Assembly: GCA_008802785.1 (NCBI GenBank)
Contig: VUYT01000031.1
Coordinates: 155,120-219,119 of the forward strand
Direction of reading: 5' to 3'
Origin: Symmetrospora coprosmae
Lineage: Eukaryota > Basidiomycota > Cystobasidiomycetes > Symmetrosporaceae
Length of the DNA: 64,000 bases
Positions 33,856-44,661 of the stretch are shown in pieces (the stretch's first letter is position 1; each line of letters begins with the position of its first letter). Below the pieces are notes generated by a model, which did not search any database, was not told where the DNA came from, and saw only the letters and a program-made list of their open reading frames with translations. The position numbers and the translations under genes were made by a program.

Positions 33856-34638
33856 GGCGGGGAGATATCACAAGGATGTATGTATGTAGTGCAGGGGCTG
33901 AGTTCTGATGTCCGTGCTCGTGCTGGTACTGCTGCCCGGCTGCCTGCTGCCTGGTTGTCTGCTGGCCGATGAAGGGAAAGGGGCTTGTTCGCGGTGAGCT
34001 GGGAAGGGGTCCAAGACCGGCCGGAGCAACCGCAGAGATGAGCAAGGAGAGTGCGATACCAGACATGCAGAGCCTTTTGAGCTGGTCAATCGCTCACCTG
34101 TATGCTGACGCCGCTATGGGATGTGCCAGTGGGCGGGAAGAGCAGGGGAAGAGGGTGAGCCCAGCAGCGGCAGCGGGACTGGGCGGCTGGAGCGCGGATG
34201 AGGGCCGGCCGCTTCAGTTGTGGGCAGGGGAGGGAGCACGGACCTCGAGCCGCACCAGTGCAACAGCTCTACCTGTCCTGTACAATCGTGTGCAGGGCTT
34301 TCTGTTCGCAATACAGCAATGCGGTCCAGGCTTAGAGCTACGCCGTACAACCACATGAGCCAGAACGTGCTGCATAGCAGCCTGCCCCCGTAGTCGGCCT
34401 GCTCCTTGCAGACAAGACACGGTGTGATCGCCTCGACTGACTATAGGTGTATTCCACGGCGACCAGAGTGCGGCTGGCGGCGCTAGAGACACTTCGAAGT
34501 TGCTCGAAGTGGCCGGGCCGCTCGCCGTCCATCCGTCAAGGCAGCCTGCGGAGTGCTCAGACGGCTTGGTATGGGCCGTGGGCTGTGCACTTCGATGGTC
34601 CGGTGATGGGCTGCAACATGAAACGCTTGCAGCGATCA
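33856..34638. other. Intergenic region
   Basis: These 783 bases lie between the G-gamma start and the TRS33 stop, same strand. Frames on both strands lack domains. It presumably includes the G-gamma promoter. Confidence 0.3.
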
Positions 34639-35857
34639 CTACGTCGCCTTCGTGACCGTCTTGATCTGAAATGTGCCTGCGCAGAGAGTCGTGCGATTCC
34701 AGCATCAGCTGGCCTGCAGCTCGCAAGGAGCGCGCATCTTATGCTCAAGGGGAACGTACTCTGGCTTCCTCCGGTGTAGTCGACTGTGCAGGTGCTGCCG
34801 ATCCCAGCAGCGGCCAGAGCGCCCCGAATCACTCCGCAGGGGACGGCGAGAATCTGCTTGGCCCGGCTGAGCGCCTCTTCATTCGGCGTTGTGGATGGCG
34901 CAGAGAGGCGGATGAGCGGCTTGTACGCTGCGTCGACGAGAACAAAGACGCCGCGGTGATTGGTGCGGAGGTTGTCGCTTTTGACAGGACAGACCGTGAG
35001 GGGATGTCAGCGTTGACTCCGCCGAGTATCTACATCTCGAGCCGATGTGCTCACATCTGCTTGTCATAGAGAGTGGTCCAGATACTGGTAGTACGCGTGA
35101 GTCACGCTCAACGAGTGGTCAGCCACTACCAAACTCACTCCTTGCAGATGAACTTGACGACTTCGAGAGAGTCCAACGGCGGCGGTGTTGTTGCGGACAG
35201 GCTAGATGAGGACGAGCTTGCAGGTAGGCTTGCTGACGTCCCGGCGGCTACTGGCTGCTGTTGTTGCGCCGTCTGCCTCGGTATTGGCGGTCTTTCTCTG
35301 GCAAGCCTGGGCGTGTACAAAGCAAGATAGGGTGATGCCGCCTGAGCTCGCGCCGGGGTGCTCGGCGCCTAGAAGGGCGACGCACCTCTCCGCCAGGCAA
35401 TACCCGAGTCGATAGCCTATCCCTTCGAGCCGCAGGCGCACCCCTTCCTGTATCTGTGCCTGTCGCTGCCCCGCTCGCTGCGCTTCATCAGGTTGGGGCT
35501 GATCTATTCTTCCGCGCCGGGTCATGTACTGGTATTCTTCTTCCAGTTCGCGTTCGATGACAGCGCGGCGCCTGTCCTGCTTCTCTTGTGCGCGTGTTGA
35601 TGAGTCCTGGAGCAGCTGCAACATCTTGGAGAGGGCAGCACCAGCGGACAGGCCAACGGTTTCAGCTGCGGGGAGACAGCCGCACATGCAAGGAACAGAG
35701 TATCGGAGCACACCTCGATGTTGAGATAGTCAAAGAGGTGTGCATCGACCGAGGGGACTGCTGTATCGGACATTGCGAGGACGGCGGGACTGACGAGCGA
35801 GGCCGACGAGCGCGACGCTACGGAGGACGATGCGATGGAGCCGAGTCGGGAGGCCAT
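34639..35857 (-). CDS. TRS33: TRAPP complex subunit Trs33 (TRAPPC6)
   Basis: Subunit of the TRAPP tethering/Rab1-GEF complexes that act in ER-Golgi and Golgi traffic. ATG 35857 starts MASRLGSIASSS; exon 1 ends SVDAHLFDYLNIE. The next exon has ALSKMLQLLQDSS, an Arg/Glu-rich helical insert, then RLRLEGIGYRLGYCLAER, the Bet3-family signature. Then come SLEVVKFICKE, an exon with DNLRTNHRGVF and YKPLIRL, and EALSRAKQILAVPCGVIRGA. The C-terminal exon follows CTGCGCAG and gives TFQIKTVTKAT, ending at 34639; its donor is GTACGT after YTGGSQ. The insert of about 60 residues between the first helix and the Bet3 motif is longer than in yeast. The junction after DYLNIE is not settled. Confidence 0.88.
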
Positions 35858-36083
35858 GACGCTGGAGGGAGCGCCCTCTGCTGCGCCAGGCTGGGATGAG
35901 ATCTGATCTACTCGTTACCTTGCGGTTGAACCCAATTGGTGGGGACTAGGGGAAAAAGCAAACTGCATGGTGCTGGCCAGCCTGACCGTGACCGTGACCT
36001 CTGTCGCTCCGAGTCCCGCGTCCCTCTAGTTATCCCTGTGCTCCATCGTCATCGCAGCTCCGACATCAGAGTAAGCACAGGAT
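35858..36083. promoter_or_regulatory. Divergent promoter, TRS33 / TRS31
   Basis: These 226 bases separate divergent start codons of two TRAPP subunits. A GGGGAAAAAGCAAA patch (about 35948-35961) is the only A-rich tract; no TATA box. Confidence 0.55.
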
Positions 36084-37216
36084 ATGGCACTGCGAGCAAC
36101 ATCCATGTACGCCTTCGGGTCAGGGTCAAGGGACGCATACCGGCCAGGCACACCGCCAGCCTCGTCTTCAGCCGCCAGCACTTCTGGCAGCAGCGGGGTC
36201 GCCTCGCGCTTCTCCATCGCCTCGTTCACCTCCTCGTCCTCCTCGTCGTCGTCGTCTGCGGACCGCTTCAACAGCCCTTCAAGCAGCACAAGCAGCAGCG
36301 GCTTCCCGAACGTCCTCAAGCGCGCGTCGAGCAGCGTCTACCCGTCCTCGCTCTCCGCCGGCGGCGCGACAGCCGTCCAGCTCCCGCCGAGCATCAACAT
36401 CCTCGACCGAAACCTGGCCAAGACGCGAGGGGGGGAGGTCGCCAATGCCGCGTGGGCGTTCTTGTTCAGCGAGATGGTGCAGTACACGCAGCGCCGCGTT
36501 GCAGGGATTGCCGAATTCGAGCAGAGGTGCGTGCGTGCGTGCGTGTGTGCGTGCGGACTGCACAAGCGCAGACGACGGGGAAAGGACAGGCCTGAGGCGC
36601 TCGATACAGACGCTGAGCGGCATGCGTGCTTGCTGTCCGCTTGCAGACTCTCGCAAATAGGGTACCGTGTAGGCCAGCGGCTCATTGAGCTCCTCCCGCT
36701 CCGAGACTCGCTGCCGCCCTCGACCTCGCGCAACGCCACGGCCCCACCACGGCAGACGCGTCTCCTCCCCGTACTGCACTACGTCCATACGACTCTCTTC
36801 AAGTACCTCTTTGGGCGGCCTGCGTCCAGCCTGGAGCGGAGCACCGAGCACGAGGACGAGTACATGGTCGGAGACGATGAGCCTGTACTCGATCGCGGCG
36901 TCAATGTGCCAAAGGAGATGAGCAGCCTGAACACGAACGCGCTCCTGGCGGGTCTCGTCGAAGCCGTCATGGATGGCTTGGGCTTTGTAGGTTCTTCCGT
37001 TCTCCAACCCTGCTCAGATCGATACCCAGAGTCCAGTCAAAAAGAACTCGACTGACACTGAGGCCACACTGGCTTGGCACTTGGAACGTGCGCCAGACGT
37101 CGAGAGTGACGGCACATTTGGTGCCGACCGAGCAACATCCACGTCGGACCGTGCTGCTCATCAAGCTCGACAAGGCAGTAATGGTACGGGAGAAGGCTCT
37201 GGCATCTGTCAAGTAG
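36084..37216 (+). CDS. TRS31: TRAPP complex subunit Trs31 (TRAPPC5)
   Basis: Bet3-family core subunit of TRAPP. Three exons, 36084-36526, 36647-36986 and 37097-37216, give 300 residues. The N-terminal 100 residues are a Ser-rich extension with a run of nine Ser. Then come the family segments: INILDRNLAKTRGGEVA, WAFLFSEMVQYTQRRVAGI, RLSQIGYRVGQRLIELLPLR, LHYVHTTLFKYLFGRPASSL, HEDEYMVGDDEP, VNVPKEMSSLNTNALLAG and VEAVMDGLGF, then SRVTAHLVPTEQHPRRT after the last splice. Intron 1 is 120 nt, in phase and free of stops, so a retained form would stay open but would split the Bet3 fold. The ORF end is at TAG 37214-37216. Confidence 0.93.
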
Positions 37217-37440
37217 TAGGGCTACACTGCAGAGTGACCCTGATTTACCGTTCGGAGATGATGTCGTCTGTTGTTGTATGCTCTTATCGAGCGAGGCGCC
37301 CGTACGCGGGGGATGATGCACGAAATGCAAGCCGGTGGGCGCAGCTTGCAATTTGCCAGCTTGATATCACAACAAGTGAGTTTGACTGGGCACCCAACCC
37401 CGAGCTGTCCCTGCATTCGGTGCAGGTAGGCAGACAAGCA

Positions 37441-37464
37441 GACCAGTCAGACCAGTCAGACCAG
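37441..37464 (+). repeat. 9-bp tandem repeat next to MFAP1 stop
   Basis: Nearly three copies of GACCAGTCA directly beyond the MFAP1 stop codon (37468-37470 on the minus strand), so they fall in its 3' UTR. Confidence 0.7.
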
Positions 37465-37467
37465 CAT

Positions 37468-39350
37468 CTAGTCCCGCCGCCGCCGCTTGTCGTCTCTGTC
37501 CCATCCGCCTCTAGGGCTTCTGCTTCGGCTTCTGCTCCGGCGGCGATAGCCCTCGCCACGCCTCTCATCGCGCCTCGTATAGTCGTCTCTCCCATTGCGT
37601 CTATCATACGAGTCCTCCTGCGCAGATGAGCGATCGCGGTCTCCGTCTCTCCCACGTCCCGAATCTCGAGCGGGATCGGATGGGCGATAGGACGACGAAG
37701 AGTCGCCCGTTGTGCGGCGATCATCGTAGCTTCTGCCGTTGCTCCTCGGACTCTGCGAGCGGGAACGTCGCCGTTGGCGTGGCGCCAGGCTCGAGGCATT
37801 CGCGCCGGAGGGACCCGCATTTGCCAGTTCCGGACATTCTGCTTTGCGCTGTCGGTCAATCGGTCGGCAAAGGGACGGACGTAAGTGGGCGAGTCCCTTA
37901 GATGTGTATGTGATGCGGTGCAGACAGACTCACATGATTCCCGCCACAGTTGAAGCACCCCTGACCGAGCGAGTTGGCGCCCTGTCTGCCACCGGCACCG
38001 AGCTGCCCTGGCTTTGCGCCCCAGCCCGCATTGCGGTCCGATGTGTCCTGGTCGGCGAGATGCGTGTACTTTGTCCGTCCCATCTTGCCGTAGTTTCGGA
38101 CCTGCATCACCTTGGGCAAGCTCGAGACGTCGCGGATCGTCTCTCCCTCGGTGGGCGCCGTATAGTCGTAGCGCTGCAGGATCTCGTCGTCGGCAAAGAA
38201 GGCGCCTTTGTGGTGGTACTTTTGCAGAAAGCCCTGCTGCCCGCGGTTGGCGGCTTTGGCGGCACGCGTGGCCGCCGCATGCTCCGTGTCCTCCTTGAGG
38301 CGCAGCGCTTCCGGCAGCGCTCTGCGCGCCTCGAGGGCCTCGCGCTCCGCGGACCGTGCGGCTCCAGCCTCCTTCTCGCGCTTGATGCGCATGAGCTCGC
38401 GCAGCTTCCATGCCTCAAACTCGCCCTCCGGGTCCGCCCCATCCGTGTCGTCCGTTTTGGACAGGCCCAGCCGGTCCTCCGTCTCCTTGCCAGCGAGCTC
38501 GCGCTTGATGCTCTCGGACGCGAGGAACGTGCTCTGCCGCCGCCGCTCCTCGAGCTCGGCCTGCCGCTTCATCTCGGCTGCCTCTTCGTCCAGCACAACG
38601 CCCACGCTGCCCACTGCATGGTCTTTCGCGGGGGCAGTAAGGTCGCGTACGCGCTTCGACACAAACATCGGCTTGTAGAGCGGCGCAGGACGGGCCGCCT
38701 CTTCTTCTTCGGAGGAGGATTCTTCTTCGCCAGAAGATGTCTCCTCTTCCTCCTGCTTGACCGCTGCAGGCCGGCCCGCGAGAGGAGCTGCATCAGCTCC
38801 AGGCGGACGGTATGCAGGCCTAGGAGGTGCAGCCTCTTCTTCCGATGACTCCTCTTCGCCAGATGAGCTCTCTTCTTCTGTAGAAGCGTCAATGGACGGG
38901 CGCGGATCGGTTTCAGTCAGACCTCATGGCCTAGCATGTGTAGACAGCGTCAAACCCACCCTGCTTGAGCTTCGCGGCTGCGAGAAGAGCGTCCGGATCC
39001 GTCTTGACTTCCACCTTGATCTGCCTTGCCTGCTGCGTGACTGGAGCTGGCTGTGCACTTCCTTGGCTGATGATCTGCAGGCCATCCCTTCTTGCCGCCT
39101 GCTGCTGCTTCAGAGCCGCTGCCGCTGCCGCTGCCGCTGCCTGCTGCCTCCGCTTGCTGGCTGCACTCTGTGTGCTCACGTCTGCTTCTTCGACCTCGTC
39201 GCCATCACCATCGTCCTCCTCGTCATCGTCATCATCCTCCTCCTGCTGGGCGTATCCCGCTGGCGCCTGTCCCTTCCGGTATCGCTGCGCTGCTCTCGCT
39301 GGACGGAGAGTCGAGGCTGCGGCGGATGGCAGTGCCGACGAAGGGGCCAT
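37468..39350 (-). CDS. MFAP1: MFAP1 splicing factor with zinc knuckle and RS tail
   Basis: Homologue of the spliceosomal B-complex protein MFAP1. ATG 39350 starts MAPSSALPSAAASTLRPARA; exon 1 holds an Asp/Glu run and an Ala run. A GTGGGT donor joins KLKQ to EEESSSGEEESSEEE. The conserved core follows: YKPMFVSKRVRDLT, FEAWKLRELMRIKREKE, FLQKYHHKGAFFADDEILQR, LPKVMQVRNYGKMGRTKYTH and LADQDT. After RQGANSLGQG it continues CFNCGGNH, and the last intron (GTGAGT to CGACAG) joins RKAECPELAN, completing a C-x2-C-x3-H-x4-C knuckle. The last 100 or so residues are Arg/Ser/Asp-rich and end KRRRRD at 37468. The human protein ends soon after the core, so the knuckle plus RS tail is an extension. Confidence 0.9.
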
Positions 39351-39509
39351 TGCGCCTTGAGCTTGGCCGCTGTGCGCGTTGGTACTTGTCGTCGATGTGG
39401 CAGGATACCAACGGGGAAGGATATATTGGCGTTGAAGCGAGAAGCTGTGAGCTTTCGAGGTCGCAGTCGAGGTCACGTTTGTTCTCCTCCGAACAGAGCA
39501 GAGCAGATC
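39351..39509. promoter_or_regulatory. Divergent promoter, MFAP1 / acidic protein gene
   Basis: 159 bases between divergent start codons. GGATATATTGGC (about 39418-39429) is a TATA-like candidate. Confidence 0.5.
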
Positions 39510-41039
39510 ATGAATGCAGATACGGATACGGCTACACAGCCAGCTCCGGGAGGTGCTGCTTCGGATGGTCAGGATCGCATAGCTCCGCCTCTGCTCTCGG
39601 ACATCGAGACGGCTCGCTCTGCATTCAAGGCGAGCATCCTGTTCGCCCGCAGGAGTCGGATGTGCGGAACTGGTCGCCGATGCTGACTGCTCACCTTCAC
39701 ACTTCGCCCTCATTCTGGTCCTCATCCTCATCCTCATCCTTATCCTCATCCCCTCGTCTCGTCGCGTCCCACCTCGCAGACCTCCCTCGTCCAGCTCGGC
39801 CTGATTCTCCGCTTCCACCGCGATGTGCAGTCTCTCGGCGTGGCCAGCTATGCGAGCCAACCCCCGGCCAGCATAGCTAACGCGCTCAAGGACGCCGTCA
39901 CGAGCTACAGGGACGCTTGCGACAGGATGGAAGCCGTTGTCGTGCGTTTCATTTCCGTGCGGTCCTGCCTCCGCGCTCGCCCGTGGCGCGACTGACCTCG
40001 ACTGGCCCCTACCCTGAACACGCTTGCGGCGAGCAGCTGCAAGCTCGACAAGCCGTCGTGTCAGATCTCGAGAAGCACAATCCTTCTCATCAGCAAGTGA
40101 TGGCGGACGCGAGCCGCAACACAAACAGTCACGGCATCAAGGCAGAGGGCGAGCAGGGTGCAATGGCAGTCGATCCCGTTGCATCGACTGCTGCAGGTCT
40201 TCCCCCGGACGCTAAGGCGCACCTCGATACTGGTAACGGATCTGGAGAAAGTAAAGAAGGCAAAGGAGCCGGCGCAGCATCAACCGAGGACGGAATGGAG
40301 GATCTCTTCGGACCAGGCTCCGGCGAAACGTCCCCTAATGCCGCTGCATCAAGTGCAAGCGATGGCGCACATCAGGACGGCGCAGAAGCTGTTCATTCGA
40401 GGCCGGAACAAACAGCGTCGGCGCCGGCAAGCCAGTCCGCAGGCGACAGTGCAGCCGAGGCGCACGGGCTATCGGCACCGGGGTCGTTCTCTGGTAATGC
40501 GCCAGTCCAGCTTGAAACGGCACCGAATCCAGCGCCTGCGCATGTAACAATGGCTAGCGCCCCCGTCGGAACAGGCATGACGGACTTCACAGGCATAGAC
40601 CTCTCCCAGTTTGGGATTACCAGTCTGTCTAGCCTTCCGGAGACGCAATCACTCGATCCGTCAGTCAATGCCTTCCCGACGCTCGGCGCCGGCGGCGGCA
40701 CGGAGAGCGACGCAACGCAGCCCATAGACGCACAGGTGCAACTGTCGGGGACAGACGGGATTCCAGGCGGGCTCGACCTGTCGAGCTTTTCAGCAACCGA
40801 TTTTGACGCAATGCTGGCCGGCCTCTCCGGGTCGGCACTGCCCGGAGGTGACTTACTCCAGAATCTGAACCTGAGTGAGTCACCAGGTAGCGTGTGCTTC
40901 TCGACGTCCGCGCATTCAGGCCGCTTGAGACCCGGTGCTGACTGCCTCCGTCACTGTAGGTGACTTTGACATCAACAACTTGCTGGGCAGCGGCGCAGGC
41001 GGGCTAGCAGGAGAGCCAGCATCGCAACAACAAGGATAA
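39510..41039 (+). CDS. Hypothetical acidic protein with helical N-terminus
   Basis: Not securely recognised. ATG 39510 starts MNADTDTATQPAPGG, then DIETARSAFKASILFARR. After an intron ending CACCTCGCAG (39780) comes SLVQLGLILRFHRDVQSLG, then DAVTSYRDACDRMEAVV. The next exon, after GCGAGCAG, reads LQARQAVVSDLEKHNPSHQQ. Together these suggest a helical bundle or coiled coil. The remainder is acidic and Ser/Ala/Gly-rich with repeated hydrophobic-Asp motifs (MTDFTGIDLSQFG, LDLSSFSATDFDAML, DFDINNLLGS), like activation domains. The last intron joins LNLS to DFDINN. The first junction is unclear because exon 1 and exon 2 phases do not match any obvious donor. A Mediator-type subunit is one untested idea. 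Confidence 0.55.
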
Positions 41040-41555
41040 AGCGCCCAACGCGTACGACTGATTAGCTCGACGCCTCGAGCACGCGGGAGGACTCGCAGAT
41101 GGCAGCCTCGGCCCTACGTGGGCCATCTGACAGGAAATATCGGGAGGCTTTGCTATCGGACGCGCTACTCTGCCATTACCCAATGGCATTTGCAGCAGCC
41201 CAGCACGTACGCGCGTTTAGCTCGAGAGTCACGATCGCCTCACAGCGAGTCGAAGCCTGACAGAGACAGACGCGTCCAGTACAGGAGACGCCAGACTCTC
41301 ATCAAGGTCCGTCCTGACCGAAGCCCCAGTGCAAGCCATCAACGCGATCCTGTCGGTGCTGTAGGAGACTCTGCGTGGGCGGCGCTGACACGACACAAGC
41401 AGATGAGCCTGGTAGCACGCGGCTCCTAGTGTCGCTGTTGTACGACTAGACTCGTTGCGATTCGACGCGTTCTGCCTCGGACTGGCCTTTGCCACCAAGC
41501 TGTACCCCGAGTGCACTCGCGCCCGCCTCTTTGGCTTTGACCATCCCGCTGAGTG
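41040..41555. other. Intergenic region
   Basis: 516 bases between two genes on the same strand. No motif or coding segment recognised. Confidence 0.3.
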
Positions 41556-43099
41556 ATGGACGCCTTTGTGACACGCAGCAGCTCTGCTGGACCCATCCGT
41601 GCTTCGTCGTGCAGTGCAGAAGCAAGCACCAGCAAGAAGCGCCTGCCAGCGTCGAGCACCATCCCGTCGTTCTTTGCAGCCAACAAGGCGGCCACCTCGG
41701 AGGCGGAGGCGGCTGGCTGTGGTGTCGACGGGAGCGACCGCGACCGCAACGGCAAGGGCAAAGGCAGGGAGCGGACGGCTACACCCAGTCTGTCGAGCGA
41801 GAGTGCAGCTCGTCGAGCATCGAGCGTCCCTGCTGCCCACTCTGGCCAGGTGCGTCCCCGAGGACTGGAAGTATCAACCCGAGTGCCAGACGATCTGCCC
41901 TCTGCTCGACGTGACTGCTAATCGCGTCTTAAAACGATATGGCGCAAATAGGTCAAGCAGCAAGTCAGGGCCATCAAGAAGAGCTTGAAGAGTCATGACA
42001 ATCCTATCGTGAGGCCCCGTCATGAGTTCGGGACACGACTGGCCGTGTTGAAGTTGGGCTGATACGGGAGATGGGCTGGCCTTGTGCAACGCAGACGCAG
42101 TCAGAGGCCTGTGAGGCAGTGTCGCCTTACAAGCAAACATTCTGCCCCGTATCCTGACCCTTTGTCCTACCATCTCTACGCTCGACCGTGCTCTCCCCAG
42201 ACGCCTCCGCCTTCCACTACACGTCCGTCTCGACGGGCCATCAATCCAGTCAGCGCACGACTGTCCCCCTGACCGAGCTCGGCATCAGGATAGCCGCTAA
42301 CGCTGCTCTTGTGTCTGGCGTCTGCAAGGCAACGGGAAGAATCGCACAGTCATGAATGACTACCTCAGTACGCGGTACGGCAAGCTCAAAGCACAGGGAG
42401 CAGGCGCCAAGTCTGGGGTCTTGAGTGGCGTGAAAGCCTAGTGCGTGGACGTCCAGATCGCCGTTGCCCATGCAAATGTGGGAGATGCTGATGGTTTTCA
42501 TACCCTGTCTAGCATCAACGGCGTGACGACGCCAATCATCGGGAATCTCGACCTGATCCGTCTCGTCCAGGAGCACGGCGGCGAGATCAGGTGCGCTTCC
42601 ATAGGCTTGCTCGAAGGCGTGCTGTAAGCGCCACATGCCAATGCGATGGATACCAATGCTACAGGTACAACTTCTCCAAAACGGGCTGCACGCACATCAT
42701 CTGCGTCCGCGGTCTCTCTGCCAGCAAAACGCACAAGGAGATGGCGACGCGATCCCGGACAAAGGTGGTCACTCCGCAATGGTGCGTGTATCTCCCTGAG
42801 TCTCCACCTACCGCTTTGCTAGAGCACAAATCTGACACTCACTCGATCGCCTACTTTGCGATGCACCGCGCTCCGCTGCTCCTGCCCACAGGGTCCTCGA
42901 CTCCATCTCCGAAGGAAAGAAGCTCGCAGAGTCCAAGTACAAGATCATCGAGTCTGAGACGCAGTCTTCCATCAAGGCGTCCCTGGGCGCCACGATAGCA
43001 GGGCAAAGCTCTGGCTCATCGGCAAAGCCATTCAGTCTTGACACAGACGCATTCGCTCCTTCCCAAAGCGAAGGGCCCATCCTCATCAGCAGTCAGTAA
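41556..43099 (+). CDS. REV1-type BRCT protein without polymerase domain
   Basis: The 3' half is clear. An exon at about 42344-42441 gives MNDYLSTRYGKLKAQG and VLSGVKAY; the next gives INGVTTPIIGNLDLIRLVQE. These and YNFSKTGCTHIICVRGLSAS, KVVTPQW and VLDSISEGKKLAESKYKI build one BRCT domain, closest by eye to the REV1 BRCT with its pre-BRCT helix. After about 55 more residues the frame ends at TAA 43099; no Y-family polymerase motif follows before the convergent RPS8 gene. The 5' part is less certain. A start at ATG 41556 (MDAFVTRSSSAG) leads to TIPSFFA, a partial PIP-box-like motif, but the exons between 41840 and 42344 could not be joined with confidence. It may be a separate upstream gene. 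Confidence 0.6.
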
Positions 43100-43466
43100 T
43101 GTGCACAAGACTGCCAACTTGTCAGTATCGCAAGCACGCAGCAGAGTATCAGTGCCTGTTGATGTACAATAGCCAGTCGCCTTAGCAGCATAACGGGAAT
43201 TTAGTCAAATACACTTTGTTTCCTGATCTTGATGCCGCATCAGAAGGCAGCTAAAAGCCATGTCAACACGGTCCATGTCTGCACGCGAAGAGGTGCGGTG
43301 TATTGCACGAACAGCCGAGACCAAAGCTGCGCATACAAGGCCTGCAAATCTCCGCCCCAGCCTGCTATGGCTTTATGGGGAATGGTGTCTCCGCGTCCAA
43401 CCTGTCTCCTCGGCCTCCTTCTACCATCGTCATGCGTACACGAAGGGCTCGGCTCGATAGACACGC

Positions 43467-44661
43467 TTATGCGGCGTGCTTGGCCTTGCCAGCCTTCAGT
43501 CGCCTGACGTAGAACTGCGAGCGGAAGGAGCGGAAAGGAAATCAGACGGGTGCGCGCATAGATCGTGTGCCCTAGCGACGCGAAAAGATAACGCACCTCG
43601 AGCTCCTTGCCCTCAAGGATGTAGCCGTCAGCTCGGCCGGACTGACCGGGCCTCGAGCTGATGACGGCGTAGAGCCGGCCAGCCTGGAACTGCGACTCGA
43701 GCAGGGGGTCGAGCTTTGCCTCCTTCTTCCTCTCCTCGAGCACGCGCTTGACGTGGCTCGACTTCTTCACCTCCTCGGTCGCCTCGAGCTGTTTGAGCAG
43801 ATATGAAAGCCCGGTGTCAGCTTGCGGGTCCGGTGGTACGGGCAGAGGACAGACAAGAGACAACGCACGCCGCGCTTCCTGGAAGCAGGCTGGCCGTAGT
43901 GCGACTCGTAGTACTGCCTGAACGGAGTGGCGTCAATCTGAATGACCGAGTTCTTGACGAGGGTGTTTGTTCGGACGAGCTCGTTGTTGGACGAGTTGTA
44001 GACGACGCCTATCAGGCGCGTCTTTTTGGTGCAGTGCTCGGATCCCCAGGCAAAGTTGCCAGACTCGAGGCGGAGCGCACGGTGCTTGACGTTGCCGCCA
44101 CGGGTGCGCACAGTGTGGATGCGTTTGGCACCGAGCTTTGTCATTGCCGGCTGGCGACCGAGCTCAAACTTTCTCTTCTTGCGGTAGTGCGCGCGCTGGG
44201 CGCCGGTGGCCGATCTGGACGACGAGGGGAGCACGATTCGTCAGTTCTACATTCTTATGCACTATGTGCATGCTGCCCAGGTCTGCCGTGCGGGTGTCTA
44301 TCGTCGCTGGCGATGGGCCGGGCTGCAGCGAGGGCGGGCGAGGGCGGGGTGCTAGCGCCTGACAGGTGCTGCGAGATGAGGCCAGGGCCAATAGCCGCTA
44401 TGCTGACACCCTTCGACAGCGGCGATGCAGCAGAGCATCCTGCTGCCTGCCTCTACTCCTGGCTGTGTAGTCGCTAGCTCGTGCTCGGTCGAGCTGGCCT
44501 GTCTGCTGCCCCGTCCTGCCCCTCGCCTAAGCACCTCCACCTGGCGCCTGCCCTGCCCTGCACCTCCCGACCCGGACACCGCATCGACACGGCGAGACCT
44601 GGAGCGTATGCAGAGAATATCTCGCTAACCTCTTCTGGCGCGACGTTCTTGTGATACCCAT
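43467..44661 (-). CDS. RPS8: 40S ribosomal protein S8 (eS8)
   Basis: Component of the small ribosomal subunit. Exon 1 (44661-44630) encodes only [10 protein letters not shown] and part of Arg; a long 414-nt intron follows (44629-44215). Exon 2 then reads [20 protein letters not shown], followed by [40 protein letters not shown] and [13 protein letters not shown], all eS8 hallmarks. A further intron lies after SRKRG; the next exon carries [39 protein letters not shown] and YILEGKELE, and the last exon (after CGCTCGCAG) reads [15 protein letters not shown] and stops at 43467. Split ATG-proximal exon and long first intron are typical of fungal ribosomal protein genes. Confidence 0.97.

Noticed and set aside
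37284-38411. 375-residue minus-strand open frame overlapping MFAP1
   Set aside because: It is an out-of-frame shadow of the MFAP1 core and RS-tail exons, with biased Arg/Ala composition and no domain.
38931-40124. 397-residue minus-strand open frame
   Set aside because: Only its last part (from ATG 39350) is real MFAP1 exon 1; the upstream part is antisense to the acidic-protein gene.
44215-44628. C/D box snoRNA in the RPS8 first intron
   Set aside because: No TGATGA box paired with CTGA was found on the transcribed strand.
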